Assembly (NCBI GenBank): GCA_963555705.1 | Contig: OY743184.1 | Coordinates: 19,333,859-19,397,858, forward strand | From: Ligustrum vulgare | Lineage: Eukaryota; Streptophyta; Magnoliopsida; Lamiales; Oleaceae | Direction: 5' to 3' | DNA length: 64,000 nt | Part shown: piece by piece, positions 11,109 to 22,105 of the stretch | Layout: each line of letters starts with the position of its first letter | Position numbering within the stretch: the first letter of the stretch is position 1 | Notes under the pieces: generated by a model | The model's database searches: none | What the model saw: the letters and a program-made list of their open reading frames with translations, nothing else | What the model was told of the DNA's origin: nothing | Program-made: the position numbers and the translations under genes

Positions 11109-11830
11109 ATGGAACCGGTTGCACCTGAAACGGAGGAAGATGAAAAGGAAGGAGTTGGGAAGAGAAACGACACTTCGCAAAACTCTCAGGTAAAAACTGA
11201 CTCCCATTTAAATGTTAAACTAACACCTCCACCTTTCCCTAGCAGGTTAGCAAAGACAAACAGAGAGACCAAAGAAAAGGAGATGCTGGAGATGTTCAGA
11301 AAAGTGGAAATCAATATTCCGCTATTGGATGTCATCAAGCAAGTTCCCCGGTATGCAAAGTTTTTAAAGGATCTATGCATTAGAAAACGGAAACTGGTGG
11401 GGAACGAGAAGGTAAGAATGAGGGAAAGCGTTTCGGCCCTGTTTCAAAGGAAATTGCCTCCTAAGTGTAAGGATCCAGGTATGTTTACTGTACCATGTCA
11501 AATAGGTAACACCAAAGTAGATCACGCACTGATAGAGTTAGAAGCATCCATTAATGTAATGCCTAGATCTACTTACACTGTGCTAAACCTTACCAAAATG
11601 ACTAAATAGATGTTATCATCCAACTAGCCGACTGTTCCAATTCATATCCAGACGGGCTAGTTGAGGATGTGTTAGTGCAAGTAGGAGGGTTGGTGTTTCC
11701 GACGTACTTTTACGTGCTAGATATGAATGATGATCACTCCCCTAATTATACCCCTATATTGTTAGGAAGACCATTTTTGTGGACGTCCCAAACCATAATT
11801 GACATAAGAAAAGGGGTGTTGACCATGGAA
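11109..11830 (+). pseudogene. Athila-like protease region
   Basis: Includes the linker PLLDVIKQVPRYAKFLKDLC typical of Athila gag-pol junctions, then a retropepsin-like part TVPCQIGNTKVDHALIELEA, followed by SINVMPRSTY. The usual active-site D(L/S)GAS reads ELEAS here, so the catalytic Asp appears replaced by Glu and the Gly lost. A stop at 11607 separates it from the flap and C-terminal part (PILLGRPFLWTSQTIIDIRKG) at 11750-11830. Confidence 0.8.
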
Positions 11831-13650
11831 TTCAATGGGGAGGTAGTGCAATTTAATATCTACGATGCAATGAAACATCCAAATGATATGTGTGCTGCCT
11901 ACTCTATTAATGTCATTACTCTTGCAGTGCAGAAAATCTTTGATTTAAATTGCAGGGATGAGCTAGAAACAGCTATTGTGGAGTCGTTAAGGCAGAATGA
12001 TAACAACGAATTGGGCATGAGCAAGGAATTACAAGATGGAATTGTTGCACTTAATTCACTGGGACCCGCACCATGCAGGTATGCTTTCAAAACAATTCAG
12101 CTAATGGACTATCTTAACAAATTGCTACCTTCTATTTTGCAGGCCCCAGTGGTGGAAATGAAGTCTCTACCAGCCCATTTGAAATATGTATTTCTTGGTG
12201 ATGAAGACACGCTTCCTGTAATTGTTTCATCCAACCTCACCAAGGTTGAAGAAGATAAACTGGTTCGGGTCCTTCGGGAGCACAAGGAGGCGATTGGTTG
12301 GACCATTGTGGATATCAAGGGAATCAGCCCGTCAATCTGCATGCATCGTATATTGCTTGAGGAAGGAGCTCAACCATCGAGACAAGCATAGCGGAGGCTA
12401 AATCCAGCAATGATGGACGTGGTGAAAGAAATTTTAAAGCTGTTAGGAGCAGGGATGATCTACCCAATTTCAGATAGCAAGTGGATCAGTCCAGTACAAG
12501 TGGTGCCTAAGAAATCGGGAGTAACAGTAGTGGAAAACAAGGATGGTGAACTTGTACCAACTAGGGTCCAAACTGGATATCGCGTATGCATCGACTACAT
12601 GAAGGTAAACACTGACACTTGAAAGGATCACTTCCCCCTTCCCTTCACGGATCAAATGTTAGAAAAGTTAGCTGGTCATTCCCATTTCTGATTTTTAGAT
12701 GGTTTCTCTAGATATTTTCAAATTTCCATTACTCCAGAAGATCAAGAGAAAACCACATTTACTTGTCCATTTGGCACGTTTACATATAGATGCATGCCCT
12801 TGGGCTTGTGTAATGCTCCCGCAACATTCCAACGTTGTATGATGAGCATTTTTTCTGAATATATAGGACAAATTATAGAGGTGTTCATGGATGATTTTAG
12901 TGTGTGGGGTGACTCATTTGATGCGTGCTTAGATAACTTGTCATTAATTTTTAAACGATGCATTGACACTAACTTAGTCCTAAATTGGGAGAAATGCCAT
13001 TTTATGGTAGATAAGGGAATTGTGTTAGGTCATGTAGTGTCGGAAAAGGGGATAGAAGTTGATAAGGCTAAGGTGGACCTCATATCTGCATTACCTTACC
13101 CCGCCAATGTGCGGGATATATGATCTTTTCTTGGACATGCAGGTTTTTATCGCAGGTTTATCAAGGACTTTTCCAAAATTGCATCACCACTGTGCAATTT
13201 GTAGCAAAATGATGTACCATTTGAATTCACCGAGCTGTGCAAAAATGCCTTTGACCAATTGAAGGAGCGGTTGACTACCCCCCCGATCATTCAACCACCA
13301 AACTGGGATCTTCCATTCGAAATAATGTGTGATGCCAGTGACTATGCGTTGGGAGCAGTCTTAGGGCAACGGTTGGGAGAGCGGCCCATGTGATTTACTA
13401 TGCCTCCCGAACCCTGAATCAGGCCCAATCGAACTATACTACCACTGAAAAGGAACTTCTATCTGTGGTATTTGCTTTAGAAGAATTTCATCCTTATTTA
13501 TTGGGTTCTAAAGTAATTATTTTTACAAATCATGCAGCATTAAGACACTTGTTTGTAAAGAAGGATGCAAAGCCAAGAATCATCCACTGGATACTTTTAT
13601 TACAAGAATTTGACTTGGAAATCAAGGATAAGGAGGGGTCCGAAAATGTA
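11831..13650 (+). pseudogene. Athila-like reverse transcriptase and RNase H
   Basis: RT begins near 12230 (REHKEAIGWTIVDIKGISPS), continues past a TAG at 12388 (PISDSKWISPVQVVPKKSG, YRVCIDYMKVN) and a TGA at 12620, then FPLPFTDQMLEKLAG, a TGA at 12689, and GLCNAPATFQRCM. The catalytic Asp pair is kept in FMDDF at 12890-12895. Another TGA at 13121 and a TAG at 13202 lie in the thumb/connection (SFLGHAGFYRRFI). RNase H follows ([13 protein letters not shown] at ~13330, a frameshift near 13385, [28 protein letters not shown]). At least five nonsense codons make it inactive. Confidence 0.9.
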
Positions 13651-14143
13651 GTTTCCGACCATCTTAGCAGGGTAGTGAAGCCCGAAGACGACCTACCTCT
13701 GTGTGAAACGTTCCCAGATGAGGGTTTATTTGCTATCAAAGCGAATACCCCATGCTATGCTGATTTGGTTAATTACATAACCTCTAAACTAATTCTTACT
13801 GGTGTTTCGCAGGCACAAAAGCATAAGATGAGAAGCGACGCTAAATATTACATTTGGGATGACCCATACCTGTGGAAAAGGTGCCCCGACCAAATCGTTA
13901 GAAGATGCGTGCCCGAAGCAGAATACCAATCAATCATTACCTTTTGCCATTCATATGCACGCGGTGGCCATTTTGGACCTAGAAGGACGGCACAAAAGGT
14001 ATTGGAAAGCGGGTTCTTTTGGCCGACCCTTTTCAAGGATGCATACACTTTCTATAAGTCTTGCGATAATTGCCAAAGAACAGGTAACATATCCCAACGA
14101 GATCAAATGGCTCAAAACCCCATAAATATATGTGAGATTTTAG
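13651..14143 (+). pseudogene. Athila-like integrase, zinc domain only
   Basis: The frame shared with RNase H runs on to [39 protein letters not shown] and [15 protein letters not shown], a complete HHCC zinc-binding domain. It then breaks at NICEIL, just where the DDE core (usually DVWGIDFMGPF) should start. The break marks the 3' end of what survives of the element. Confidence 0.9.
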
Positions 14144-15349
14144 ACTCAAATTAGCATTAATGGATTAAGTCATTTAGCTCGCTCTGGTTTGAACTTAGAG
14201 CTTCTTTAGTAATTCAAAAAAATGTTTTTGGAGATGTGTGATTGAAAAGTCTGAAAGTGATGGGTCGCATAGAAATGTATGATTGAAAATGAATTTAGAG
14301 GAAAATAGAAAAAAAAAATTATTTTACCAAACAAGCTCTTATATTTCAAAATTAACTTAAAGATTGCCAAAAAAAGCAGAAAATTTTGATAATTAGTGGG
14401 GCTCTCAAAGATTTGTCAAAGTTTTTTAATCGTTTTCTCTTAATTTGTTTCTAAATGATACACACACACAAAAAATAGGTTTCGATTCAAGAGAGATATG
14501 TTAGCCTCTGTTCTTTAACATAATCATTACAATTTATAAATCAATTTATAAATGACACAATTTTCTCAAACCACTTTTTAATCTTACATTTTCTCTATAC
14601 ACTTTTTAACCATACATTTCACCTTAAAAATATAAATAAACCAGATTAAAATTGCTACAATGTTTCAAAACAAAGAATTCTATTTTCCATGAATAAATAA
14701 CTGAATATATGAAAAACCATCACACATGTAACTTAATGTATATATAAAAAAAATTAGCCACAAAACATTGAATAAGGTGAAATTCTAGCATGATCAACAT
14801 TTAGATGTGTTTTTGGTTTATTAATATGTGACCCGAGTCAAACACATGGAACAAAGTTTCTTCTTTTGAAAACATATTTCATTCCATATCTATGAAAGCA
14901 AAACAAAGGTTATTGCACCACACACTGTGTCTTGACAAAAAATATGGCATTACTATGAAAAACGTGTGATCTAGTTGCGAGTACATGTGACCTAGATGAT
15001 TGAACTTGTGACCTGATCCAAAGGTACGAAGCAAATGATTCTATGAGAAAACATAAATCACTGACTACTTAGAAAAAACCATAACACATGGCAGTTTGTA
15101 TATAGAAGAAAAATATTGTATTTCACTATGTCAGGTCAATTACATTACAACTTTCAGTTTGAAAATTAAACAGAAGCATGGGCAATATACAATATTCTAA
15201 ATATTGGTTGCAAAGAAATTCACTAATCATCTATCATAACATTTTCTACCTTATCTCTACCATGTGTCATGCTCTCTTTAACCTGTTGATGCTTTTAAAG
15301 AGTTGCAACTATATTGTACGGATGGCATCAAAATTCATTGGTATGGACT
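14144..15349. other. Non-coding AT-rich sequence with one MITE copy
   Basis: No gene recognised. Holds the MITE copy at 14511-14672 and short phrases repeated locally (gtgatctagttgcgag, gtgacctagatg, gtgacctgatcc near 14965-15015). The right part is the target site of the Tekay element. Confidence 0.5.
14511..14672. mobile_element. AT-rich MITE, copy 1 of 4
   Basis: Shares with 30001-30147, 62451-62628 and 62637-62798 the order: aatttataaatcaatttataaa, caaaccactttttaatc, acattttctct, ctttttaacc, aaaaatataaataaacc. Inverted ATTTATAAATT-type ends point to a small non-autonomous DNA element. Confidence 0.65.
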
Positions 15350-15354
15350 TAATG
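15350..15354 (+). other. Target-site duplication, left copy (TAATG)
   Basis: Exactly matches 23775-23779 after the 3' LTR. Confidence 0.95.
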
Positions 15355-15751
15355 TGTAAGGTCCCAAATATTTTCATAAAGCAAAATTTATTTTCTTTAT
15401 ATGCTATTATACATGCTTTGAAGGTTAGGGGCTAAGTGGTAAATATACAAAATTTCTTTCAATTTACCCCATATATATATAAGTTTTTATGAGATATTGA
15501 TAAATATATCAATATTGGGCTCGTTGGATAGCTTGTAATTAATCATGTATGATAGGCTCGAGAAAGTCTGATTCGGATTAATGAAGCCTAATTTATTTAA
15601 GATTAAGGAAGTTATCAATAAATTTTATTTTACTATTTGTGTTTGAGTTATAATGGTTAAGTTATGGCCGTTGAGATTTTAGAGAGAATATGAGGTTTCT
15701 TGGATTTTAGTGGTTTTAGATTAGATAGGTAGGATAGAAATGGTCTCTTCC

Positions 15752-15868
15752 TTTCATGATGATGTGTCCCATCAAGTATATTTTATAAGATATTTCACAT
15801 TTCATGATGATGTGTCCCATCAACTATATTTTATAAGATATTTCATATTTCATGATGATAGAGACGTG
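15752..15868 (+). repeat. 48-bp repeats in LTR U3
   Basis: Units at 15752 and 15800 start tttcatgatgatgtgtccc and differ at two or three bases. A third partial unit begins at 15848. The same array recurs in the 3' LTR at 22503-22619. The position just upstream of the TATA tract suits an enhancer. Confidence 0.9.
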
Positions 15869-15915
15869 AGGATATTTTACACAATCCTATTCAAGTATCA
15901 CCACTCTTCCTTCAC

Positions 15916-15932
15916 GTATATATATATATATC
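15916..15932 (+). promoter_or_regulatory. LTR TATA box
   Basis: The run TATATATATATAT sits ~110 bp after the 48-bp repeats. It is the only strong TATA tract preceding the presumed R region, so transcription probably starts ~30 bp downstream. Confidence 0.5.
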
Positions 15933-17026
15933 TCTTTAAGTATATTTTTATTTGCAAACGCAAATAGAATTCATCCAAAATCTTCATAGTCTACGGAGAA
16001 AGAAATATATTATCAAGTCTTGAGCAGTTTTAAGGAGTACAAAATTTATTTTGTGAGCAGCAAATCAAGTTTTTCAAAGACTTAAGGTAGGATAACGAGG
16101 TGCAGTTGATTTTATCCTGTTTAAATTATTTTTCCATGTTGTTAATTTATCATGCTTATGAAAGTAAATGATATGATATGATATGATGTTTATGGCCATC
16201 CGGTACCAAAGATATGATATGATTGAGCTCTTACCGGTTTTCTAAAGATATGATGACGGTATGATATTCTTGGCACATGCGTTTGATATTTTATTCGGGA
16301 TAGCACCATAATTTTCGTGTCCTACTGAGTATTCCATATACTCACCCCTACTATTTTACAGATTAGAACGGATCGTTGATTGGAGGTTGATGCAGTGGTG
16401 TCGAGATGCCAGGATCTAAGGATTTCAATAATTAAATCTGGCGTAATTTTTATTAAATAACTTTATTACTAGTAGTATTTCATTTTGTTAATTTACGGAT
16501 ATTTCTATTGTTCCGTTTCTGATTTTGGATTTAAGAATGTTTTCTACGCTGTTCTACATGAACGTATGATATTTACGCATTTATTGTTTTGACCAACTTC
16601 ATGAATTGTTACGTATCTATCCCCTATGGAAATTTTAAACTTTAGCCTGACACCTAGTTCTTTTGACAATGATGGTGCATTCTAGTAGACATTATTAGAA
16701 TAATGTTCCGTCTCTATCAATTGTATTTTCATTAGGACTAGTATTTAAATCAAATTTGTGAATTGTTCCAAATTCTACAAGCAGGCAAGCGTAGGACATG
16801 CTATACGTAAATGCTCTAACTGATCCGATTTCTTTTAAAATAGAGTTTGGTATTATATTAGTCGCAATGATATATTTTAAATTGAGTTTGAATGATAAAA
16901 ATTTCATTCATATGGTTTGCTTCGATTTTTTTTAACTAACAAGATCCTTTATAAAATTATAAACTATAAAGGAAATAAAGCTTGCACGACCGGTCAAGTT
17001 CTATAAAATTTTGGGTCGTTACAGTT

Positions 17027-17038
17027 TGGTATCAGAGC
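17027..17038 (+). other. Primer-binding site, initiator tRNA-Met
   Basis: TGGTATCAGAGC, the exact plant initiator-Met primer site, three bases after the LTR end. Confidence 0.95.
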
Positions 17039-17040
17039 AC

Positions 17041-17678
17041 AAGGTTAATTTTTCTGTAGACCTATGCAAAAAAAAAAAAAAAAAAAAAAAGTTACGTCAC
17101 TGTTCACGTCGTGAACAGTGGATTTATTAAAAAAAAAAAAAAATTCACAATTTGATTTTAATGGTTTATGCATTAATTTTTTTTTATTTACCTTAAATAA
17201 GTGAATATTGTATGTTATGGGTTTCGATTAAATTTTATTTGATTATATGTGAAACTGAAGTGTGAATTAGAAATGCAATTTTATTTTTCAAATTGAAGGA
17301 TATTTAATATGTGATGTTATACATATGCATTATATATTTTGGAAGAATAGAGGAGTAAGATAAATATATGATCCTTGGCACTCAACGACCACCAATCGAC
17401 CATCATTCGACGATCATAGGGTACGTAAAGGGGTAAGAAAAGATATGTTTAGTTCAACCTATTGCTCAAATTTTTGAAAGTTTTCTTATTACCTAAATTA
17501 TATGATATGTAAGTTTTATCTACACGTTTAAGTCTTATATTTCAAGTGAAGCATGTTATCCATGATTTTAAATAGGTGTATAGGCAAGCAGGAAATAGGA
17601 TGTGACATAATTATAAGAGTGTAAGCATAACATATTAGGTTTCGATATGATGAGCTACTTGATATTAAATTCTAGGAA
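17041..17678 (+). other. Leader between PBS and gag
   Basis: Non-coding. Holds two long A runs (~17068-17090 and ~17130-17142) that flank a near-perfect palindrome at 17098-17120, then AT-rich sequence up to the gag ATG. Confidence 0.7.
17098..17120. repeat. 23-nt inverted repeat in the leader
   Basis: Arms cactgttcacg and cgtgaacagtg (11 bp, perfect) around a single t, placed between two poly(A) runs. Confidence 0.95.
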
Positions 17679-20405
17679 ATGGCTCCCCCTACCCACACGA
17701 ATTTGATGCGTGATTTATTGCAAGCGGTACAAGAGTTGAGTAGGCAGAATCCACCATCGCCCCAACAGAATGCACCTCAGAATGTTCCCGGAGTTGTCTC
17801 AGTGGTTGAGCAGTTTCGAAGGTACAAGCCCCCTACTTTTGACGGTGGTTCTGATCCATTGGTTGTTGAGGAGTGGATAAGGAGCCTGGAGCGCATATTT
17901 CGACACATTGCTTGTTCGGATGCACAGAAGGTACTATGCGCAGAATTCATGTTTGTTGGAGCAGCTAGTCACTGGTGGGAGTCTATCTCGCGTACTAGGA
18001 CTGAACAGGAACAACGTAACTTGACTTGGGAGCAGTTTAAGGATGACGTGCTGTCGAAATATTTTCCTCAGGCCCTGAGGGACTTCAAAGAATCGGAATT
18101 TTTGCAACTCAGGCAAGGAAACATGTCGCTTACTGATTACGAGAGGCAGTTTGATCAGCTCTCAAGGTATGCTCCGCACCTGGTGGACACAGAAGTTAAG
18201 AAGATTAGGAGGTTTGAAAATGGATTACGCCCGGAGATTGGCATGATCATCATGTCCCATCGTTTTACTTCATATCGTGAAATGTTGGAAAGGGCCCATG
18301 CTATTTCATATCAGAGGACTACATTCGAACAGTATGCCCAACAGAGCAAGGAATCGGGAGGAAAAAGAAAGTGGAACAACCACGGCAGGGACAAACGTAA
18401 TTGGAAAAACAAAAGACCCAACACAGGAGTTCATACTGGTGGGATGAGTGGGAATATTACACCTTGTCCTAAGTGTGATAAACTCCACAAGGGTGAATGT
18501 TTATTTGGGAAAAACATTTGTTTTCGGTGTGGTAAACCGGGACACATTGCGATTAACTGTATGGAGCCTCCGAAGAAGAGGGATGAAGATCAGGACAATA
18601 ACCAGAAAGGCAAGGCCCGAGTTTTTGCACTAAATCAACACGAGGCAGAACAGGATCCGAACGTAATAGCAGGCATGCTATTATTATCTGATGTACCTGC
18701 TTATGTACTTTTTGACTCTGGGGCTACAAATTCTTTTATATCTGCATCCTTCGTCGCTAGGTCTAACTTTACTTGTGTTGAAACGGGTATTGAATTAGAG
18801 GTTAGTATCCCCTCAGGAATAACCCTTTGCACAAATCAGATGACTAAAGCTTTGAAATTAGAGATTGACGGGAAAATATTAGAGGCTGATTTATATCTTT
18901 TGGAGATGAAGGACTTTGATGTTATATTAGGCATGGACTGGTTGGGACAAAATCATGCAACCATCCGATGTCGTGAGAAAGAAGTATTATTTCAGCAGCC
19001 TGGAAGGGAAGAATTTCGTTTCTTTGGGACAAAGTATAAGTCTCTACCTCGTCTTGTATCGGCTTTACAAGCAGAGAAAATGTTGAGGAAGGAGTCATGT
19101 CAAGGATTCCTAGTTAATGTCATTGGGTCTAAACATTCAGAAATGACCATACATGATATTAACATTGTGCGGGACTACTCAGATGTATTTCCGGAAGATC
19201 TCCCTGGCATTCCACAAAATAGACAGGTGGAATTTACTATTGACTTGGTTCCCGGAGCAGCACCAGCCTCTAAGGCCCCATACAGAATGGCACCAAAAGA
19301 ACTTCAAGAATTAAAATTACAATTGGAAGAGTTGTTGGAAAAGGGTTTCATTCGACCAAGTGTATCACCTTGGGGTGCTCCAGTACTTTTTGTAAAGAAG
19401 AAAGATGGGAGTATGAGAATGTGCATTGACTATCGAGAGTTAAATCGTTTGACTATCAAAAATAGATACCCGCTACCAAGGATAGAAGACTTATTCGACC
19501 AGCTAAGAGGTGCAACAGTGTTTTCGAAGATTGACTTGAGGTCGGGGTATCATCAATTAAAAATTAAGGCAAGTGACATACCAAAGACTGCTTTCAGGAC
19601 TCGTTATGGACACTATGAGTTCACCGACATGCCTTTTGGTTTGACCAATGCTCCAGCTGTATTTATGGACCTTATGAATCGAGTGTTCCATCAGTACCTG
19701 GACCAATTTGTCATAGTGTTTATTGACGACATACTTGTGTACTCAAAGAATAAGGAGCAACACAAGAAACAACTCGGTATAGTTTTGGAAACTTTAAGGA
19801 AGGAGAAATTATATGCGAAATTCAAGAAGTGCGAATTTTGGCTTGATCGCGTTGGTTTTCTTGGTCATGTGGTTACGGCCCACGGGATTGAAGTAGATCC
19901 GGTTAAAGTAGAAGCAGTAACATATTGGCCTAGACCAACCAGTGTAGGCGAAGTTCGTAGTTTCTTGGGACTGGCTGGCTATTATAGGAGATTTATTGAG
20001 GGTTTCTCAAAGATTTCAGGACCGATGACTCAGTTGACTAGAAAGGGTGTGAAGTTCCAATGGACAGAAAAATGTGAAAAATGTTTTCAGGAACTTAAGC
20101 AGAGATTGGTCTCAGCTCCTGTTTTGACAGTACCTGAAGGTTTAGATGGGTTTGTCATTTATAGTGATGCTTCTAAACAGGGCTTAGGTTGTGTGTTGAT
20201 GCAACATGGAAAGGTCATTGCATATGCCTCGAGACAGTTGAAGCAGTATGAACAGAACTATCCAACGCATGACTTAGAGCTTGCAGCTGTAGTTCACGCT
20301 TTAAAAATATGGCGTCATTATCTTTATGGTGGGAAGTGTGAAATCTACACTGACCATAAAAGTCTCAAATATTTCTTCACACAGAAGGAATTGAATATGA
20401 GATAA
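17679..20405 (+). CDS. Tekay gag-protease-RT-RNase H, ended by an internal stop
   Basis: 908 codons from the ATG. Gag (res. ~45-240) has [12 protein letters not shown] and [21 protein letters not shown] zinc knuckle [14 protein letters not shown] is at 281-294. Protease has [10 protein letters not shown] with Asp346. RT has [35 protein letters not shown] and the catalytic FIDDILVYS (Asp683/684). RNase H has [13 protein letters not shown] (Asp830) and [11 protein letters not shown]. All key residues up to RNase H are present. The frame ends at TAA (20403-20405) in place of a conserved Gln codon in NMRQRRW, a single C-to-T change. The frame then resumes without a shift. Gag, protease and RT could still be made from this copy. 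Confidence 0.95.
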   Translation: MAPPTHTNLMRDLLQAVQELSRQNPPSPQQNAPQNVPGVVSVVEQFRRYKPPTFDGGSDPLVVEEWIRSLERIFRHIACSDAQKVLCAEFMFVGAASHWWESISRTRTEQEQRNLTWEQFKDDVLSKYFPQALRDFKESEFLQLRQGNMSLTDYERQFDQLSRYAPHLVDTEVKKIRRFENGLRPEIGMIIMSHRFTSYREMLERAHAISYQRTTFEQYAQQSKESGGKRKWNNHGRDKRNWKNKRPNTGVHTGGMSGNITPCPKCDKLHKGECLFGKNICFRCGKPGHIAINCMEPPKKRDEDQDNNQKGKARVFALNQHEAEQDPNVIAGMLLLSDVPAYVLFDSGATNSFISASFVARSNFTCVETGIELEVSIPSGITLCTNQMTKALKLEIDGKILEADLYLLEMKDFDVILGMDWLGQNHATIRCREKEVLFQQPGREEFRFFGTKYKSLPRLVSALQAEKMLRKESCQGFLVNVIGSKHSEMTIHDINIVRDYSDVFPEDLPGIPQNRQVEFTIDLVPGAAPASKAPYRMAPKELQELKLQLEELLEKGFIRPSVSPWGAPVLFVKKKDGSMRMCIDYRELNRLTIKNRYPLPRIEDLFDQLRGATVFSKIDLRSGYHQLKIKASDIPKTAFRTRYGHYEFTDMPFGLTNAPAVFMDLMNRVFHQYLDQFVIVFIDDILVYSKNKEQHKKQLGIVLETLRKEKLYAKFKKCEFWLDRVGFLGHVVTAHGIEVDPVKVEAVTYWPRPTSVGEVRSFLGLAGYYRRFIEGFSKISGPMTQLTRKGVKFQWTEKCEKCFQELKQRLVSAPVLTVPEGLDGFVIYSDASKQGLGCVLMQHGKVIAYASRQLKQYEQNYPTHDLELAAVVHALKIWRHYLYGGKCEIYTDHKSLKYFFTQKELNMR

Positions 20406-22061
20406 AGGAGGTGGTTGGAATTAGTAAAGGATTACGATTGTACAATCCTTTACCACCCGGGTAAGGCTAACGTAGTTGCAGATGCCTTAAGCAGGAAGAC
20501 AGGATCACATTTAGCTGTTTTACCCACAGTACAGGAACACTTGATAGAAGACTTTGAGAAATTGAGGTTAGAAGTCATCATACCACCGACACAGACTTCA
20601 GCAAGAATAGAATCTTTAATGATTCGACCCACACTGAGGGATCAAATCAAGGAAGCACAGAATATGGACCTTTTTTTGCAAAAGATTAAGACTGAGGTTG
20701 GTACAGGAAAACGAAGTGGATTTGAAATATCTGCAGATAATGCACTGACTTTTAAAGGAAGGTTGTGTGTACCTAAGGATGAAAATATAAGAAATGAGAT
20801 AATGGAAGAAGCTCATTCTGCTCCGTATGCTGCACATCCAGGAGGTACAAAAATGTATCGAGATCTACGAGATACATTCTGGTGGAGGAACATGAAGAGA
20901 GGGATTGGTTTGTTTGTAGAAAAATGTCTTGTCTGTCAGCAGGTCAAGGCAGAACATCAAAGGCCATCAGGGCTTTTGAAACCGTTGGATATTCCAGAAT
21001 GGAAATGGGAACACATAGCGATGGACTTTGTGATTGGATTTCCAAGATCAGTTAGAGGTCACAATGCTATTTGGGTAGTGGTTGACCGTTTGACAAAGTC
21101 AGCCCATTTTCTACCAATCAAAATCAATTTCAGTATGGAACAGCTCGCACAGTTATACGTCAGAGAGATAGTCAGATTACATGGAGTTCCAGTTACCATT
21201 ATTTCTTATAGGGATCCAAGATTCACATCAAAATTTTGGAGGAGTTTGCAAGGCGCTATGGGAACGAAATTGAAGTTTAGCACTGCTTATCATCCTCAGA
21301 CGGATGGACAGTCAGAAAGAACCATTCAGATTCTAGAAGACATGTTGAGGTCATGTGTTTTGGATCTTGGAGGTAATTGGGAGACATATCTACCGTTAGT
21401 GGAGTTCGCTTACAATAATAGCTTTCAGGCCACTATAGGTATGGCCCCATATGAAGCCCTTTATGGTAGAAAGTGCAGATCTCCTGTCCATTGGGATGAG
21501 GTTGGAGAGAAAAGAGTTTTGGGTCCAGAAATCATTGAACAAATAGTACAGGCAGTTGATAAAATTAGAGCAAGAATAAAGACAGCACAAGATCGACAGA
21601 AGAGTTACGCAGATGGTAGAAGAAAGGAATTGGAATTTCAAGTGGGGGACAAAGTCTTCTTGAAAGTTGCACCAATGAAGGGTGTATTGAGATTTGGACA
21701 GAAAGGGAAGTTGAGACCGCGGTTCATTGGTCCTTTCGAACTTCTTGAAAGGATTGGTGGTTTGGCTTATCGACTTGCCTTACCACCAGAATTTGCTGCA
21801 GTACATAATGTATTCCATGTTTCGATGCTCAGAAAGTACGTTCATGATCCTAATCATGTAGTGAGTTATCAGACATTGGATGTACAAAAGGACTTGTCAT
21901 ATGATGAAGCTCCAACAAAGATCTTAGATAGAAAGGTGCACATTTTGAGGAACAGAGAGATTCCATTGGTCAAAGTTCAATGGAGTAATCATGGTGTCGA
22001 CGAAGCTACTTGGGAGAAGGAAGATGAGCTTAAATCCCAGCATCCGGAACTCTTTGTTTAG
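20406..22061 (+). pseudogene. Tekay integrase with chromodomain, separated by the stop and active-site mutated
   Basis: In frame with the upstream ORF and uninterrupted after the TAA. It holds the end of RNase H (VVADALSRK), the HHCC zinc domain (AHPGGTKMYRDL ... CLVCQQVK), the integrase core and a chromodomain (ILDRKVHILRNREIPLVKV, then HGVDEATWEKED; 21915-22030). Counting from the gag ATG, the first catalytic Asp is 1116 (MDFVIGF) and the Glu is 1213 (QSERT). The second Asp, expected 35 residues before the Glu at 1177, is Tyr: the usual SDRDPRF reads SYRDPRF (TAT at 21207-21209). Integration activity should be lost. The chromodomain normally directs insertion into heterochromatin. Confidence 0.95.
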
Positions 22062-22092
22062 CCAAGGTAATTTTCGAGGACGAAAATATTTT

Positions 22093-22105
22093 AAGTAAGG
22101 GAGAT
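22093..22105 (+). other. Polypurine tract
   Basis: aagtaagggagat directly precedes the 3' LTR and would prime plus-strand synthesis. Confidence 0.85.

Larger units (their letters stand above)
8154..14143 (+). mobile_element. Athila-like Ty3/Gypsy retrotransposon, 3' truncated
   Basis: Order: 5' LTR 8154-9582, a tRNA-Asp-type primer site at 9589, gag from 9825, protease, RT, RNase H and the zinc-binding part of integrase, ending at 14143 where similarity stops. The Athila-type gag (HKEFHV-like, MDRSMIDAASGGAL, ACGICSNFGHPTDTCP) and the TGGCGCCGTTGCC-type primer site identify the lineage. The integrase core, any env-like region and the 3' LTR are missing. Many stops and frameshifts show an old copy. 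Confidence 0.9.
15355..17023 (+). repeat. 5' LTR of the Tekay element
   Basis: TG...CA, 1669 bp. Contains two 48-bp direct repeats plus a partial third (15752-15868), a TATA tract at 15916-15932 followed by TTTAAG, and clustered gatatgat motifs near 16168-16265. Its end abuts the primer site. Confidence 0.97.

Noticed and set aside
15740..15967. 75-codon ORF repeated identically at 22491-22718
   Set aside because: It lies in the LTR over the 48-bp repeats; the identity reflects the identical LTRs, not a conserved protein.
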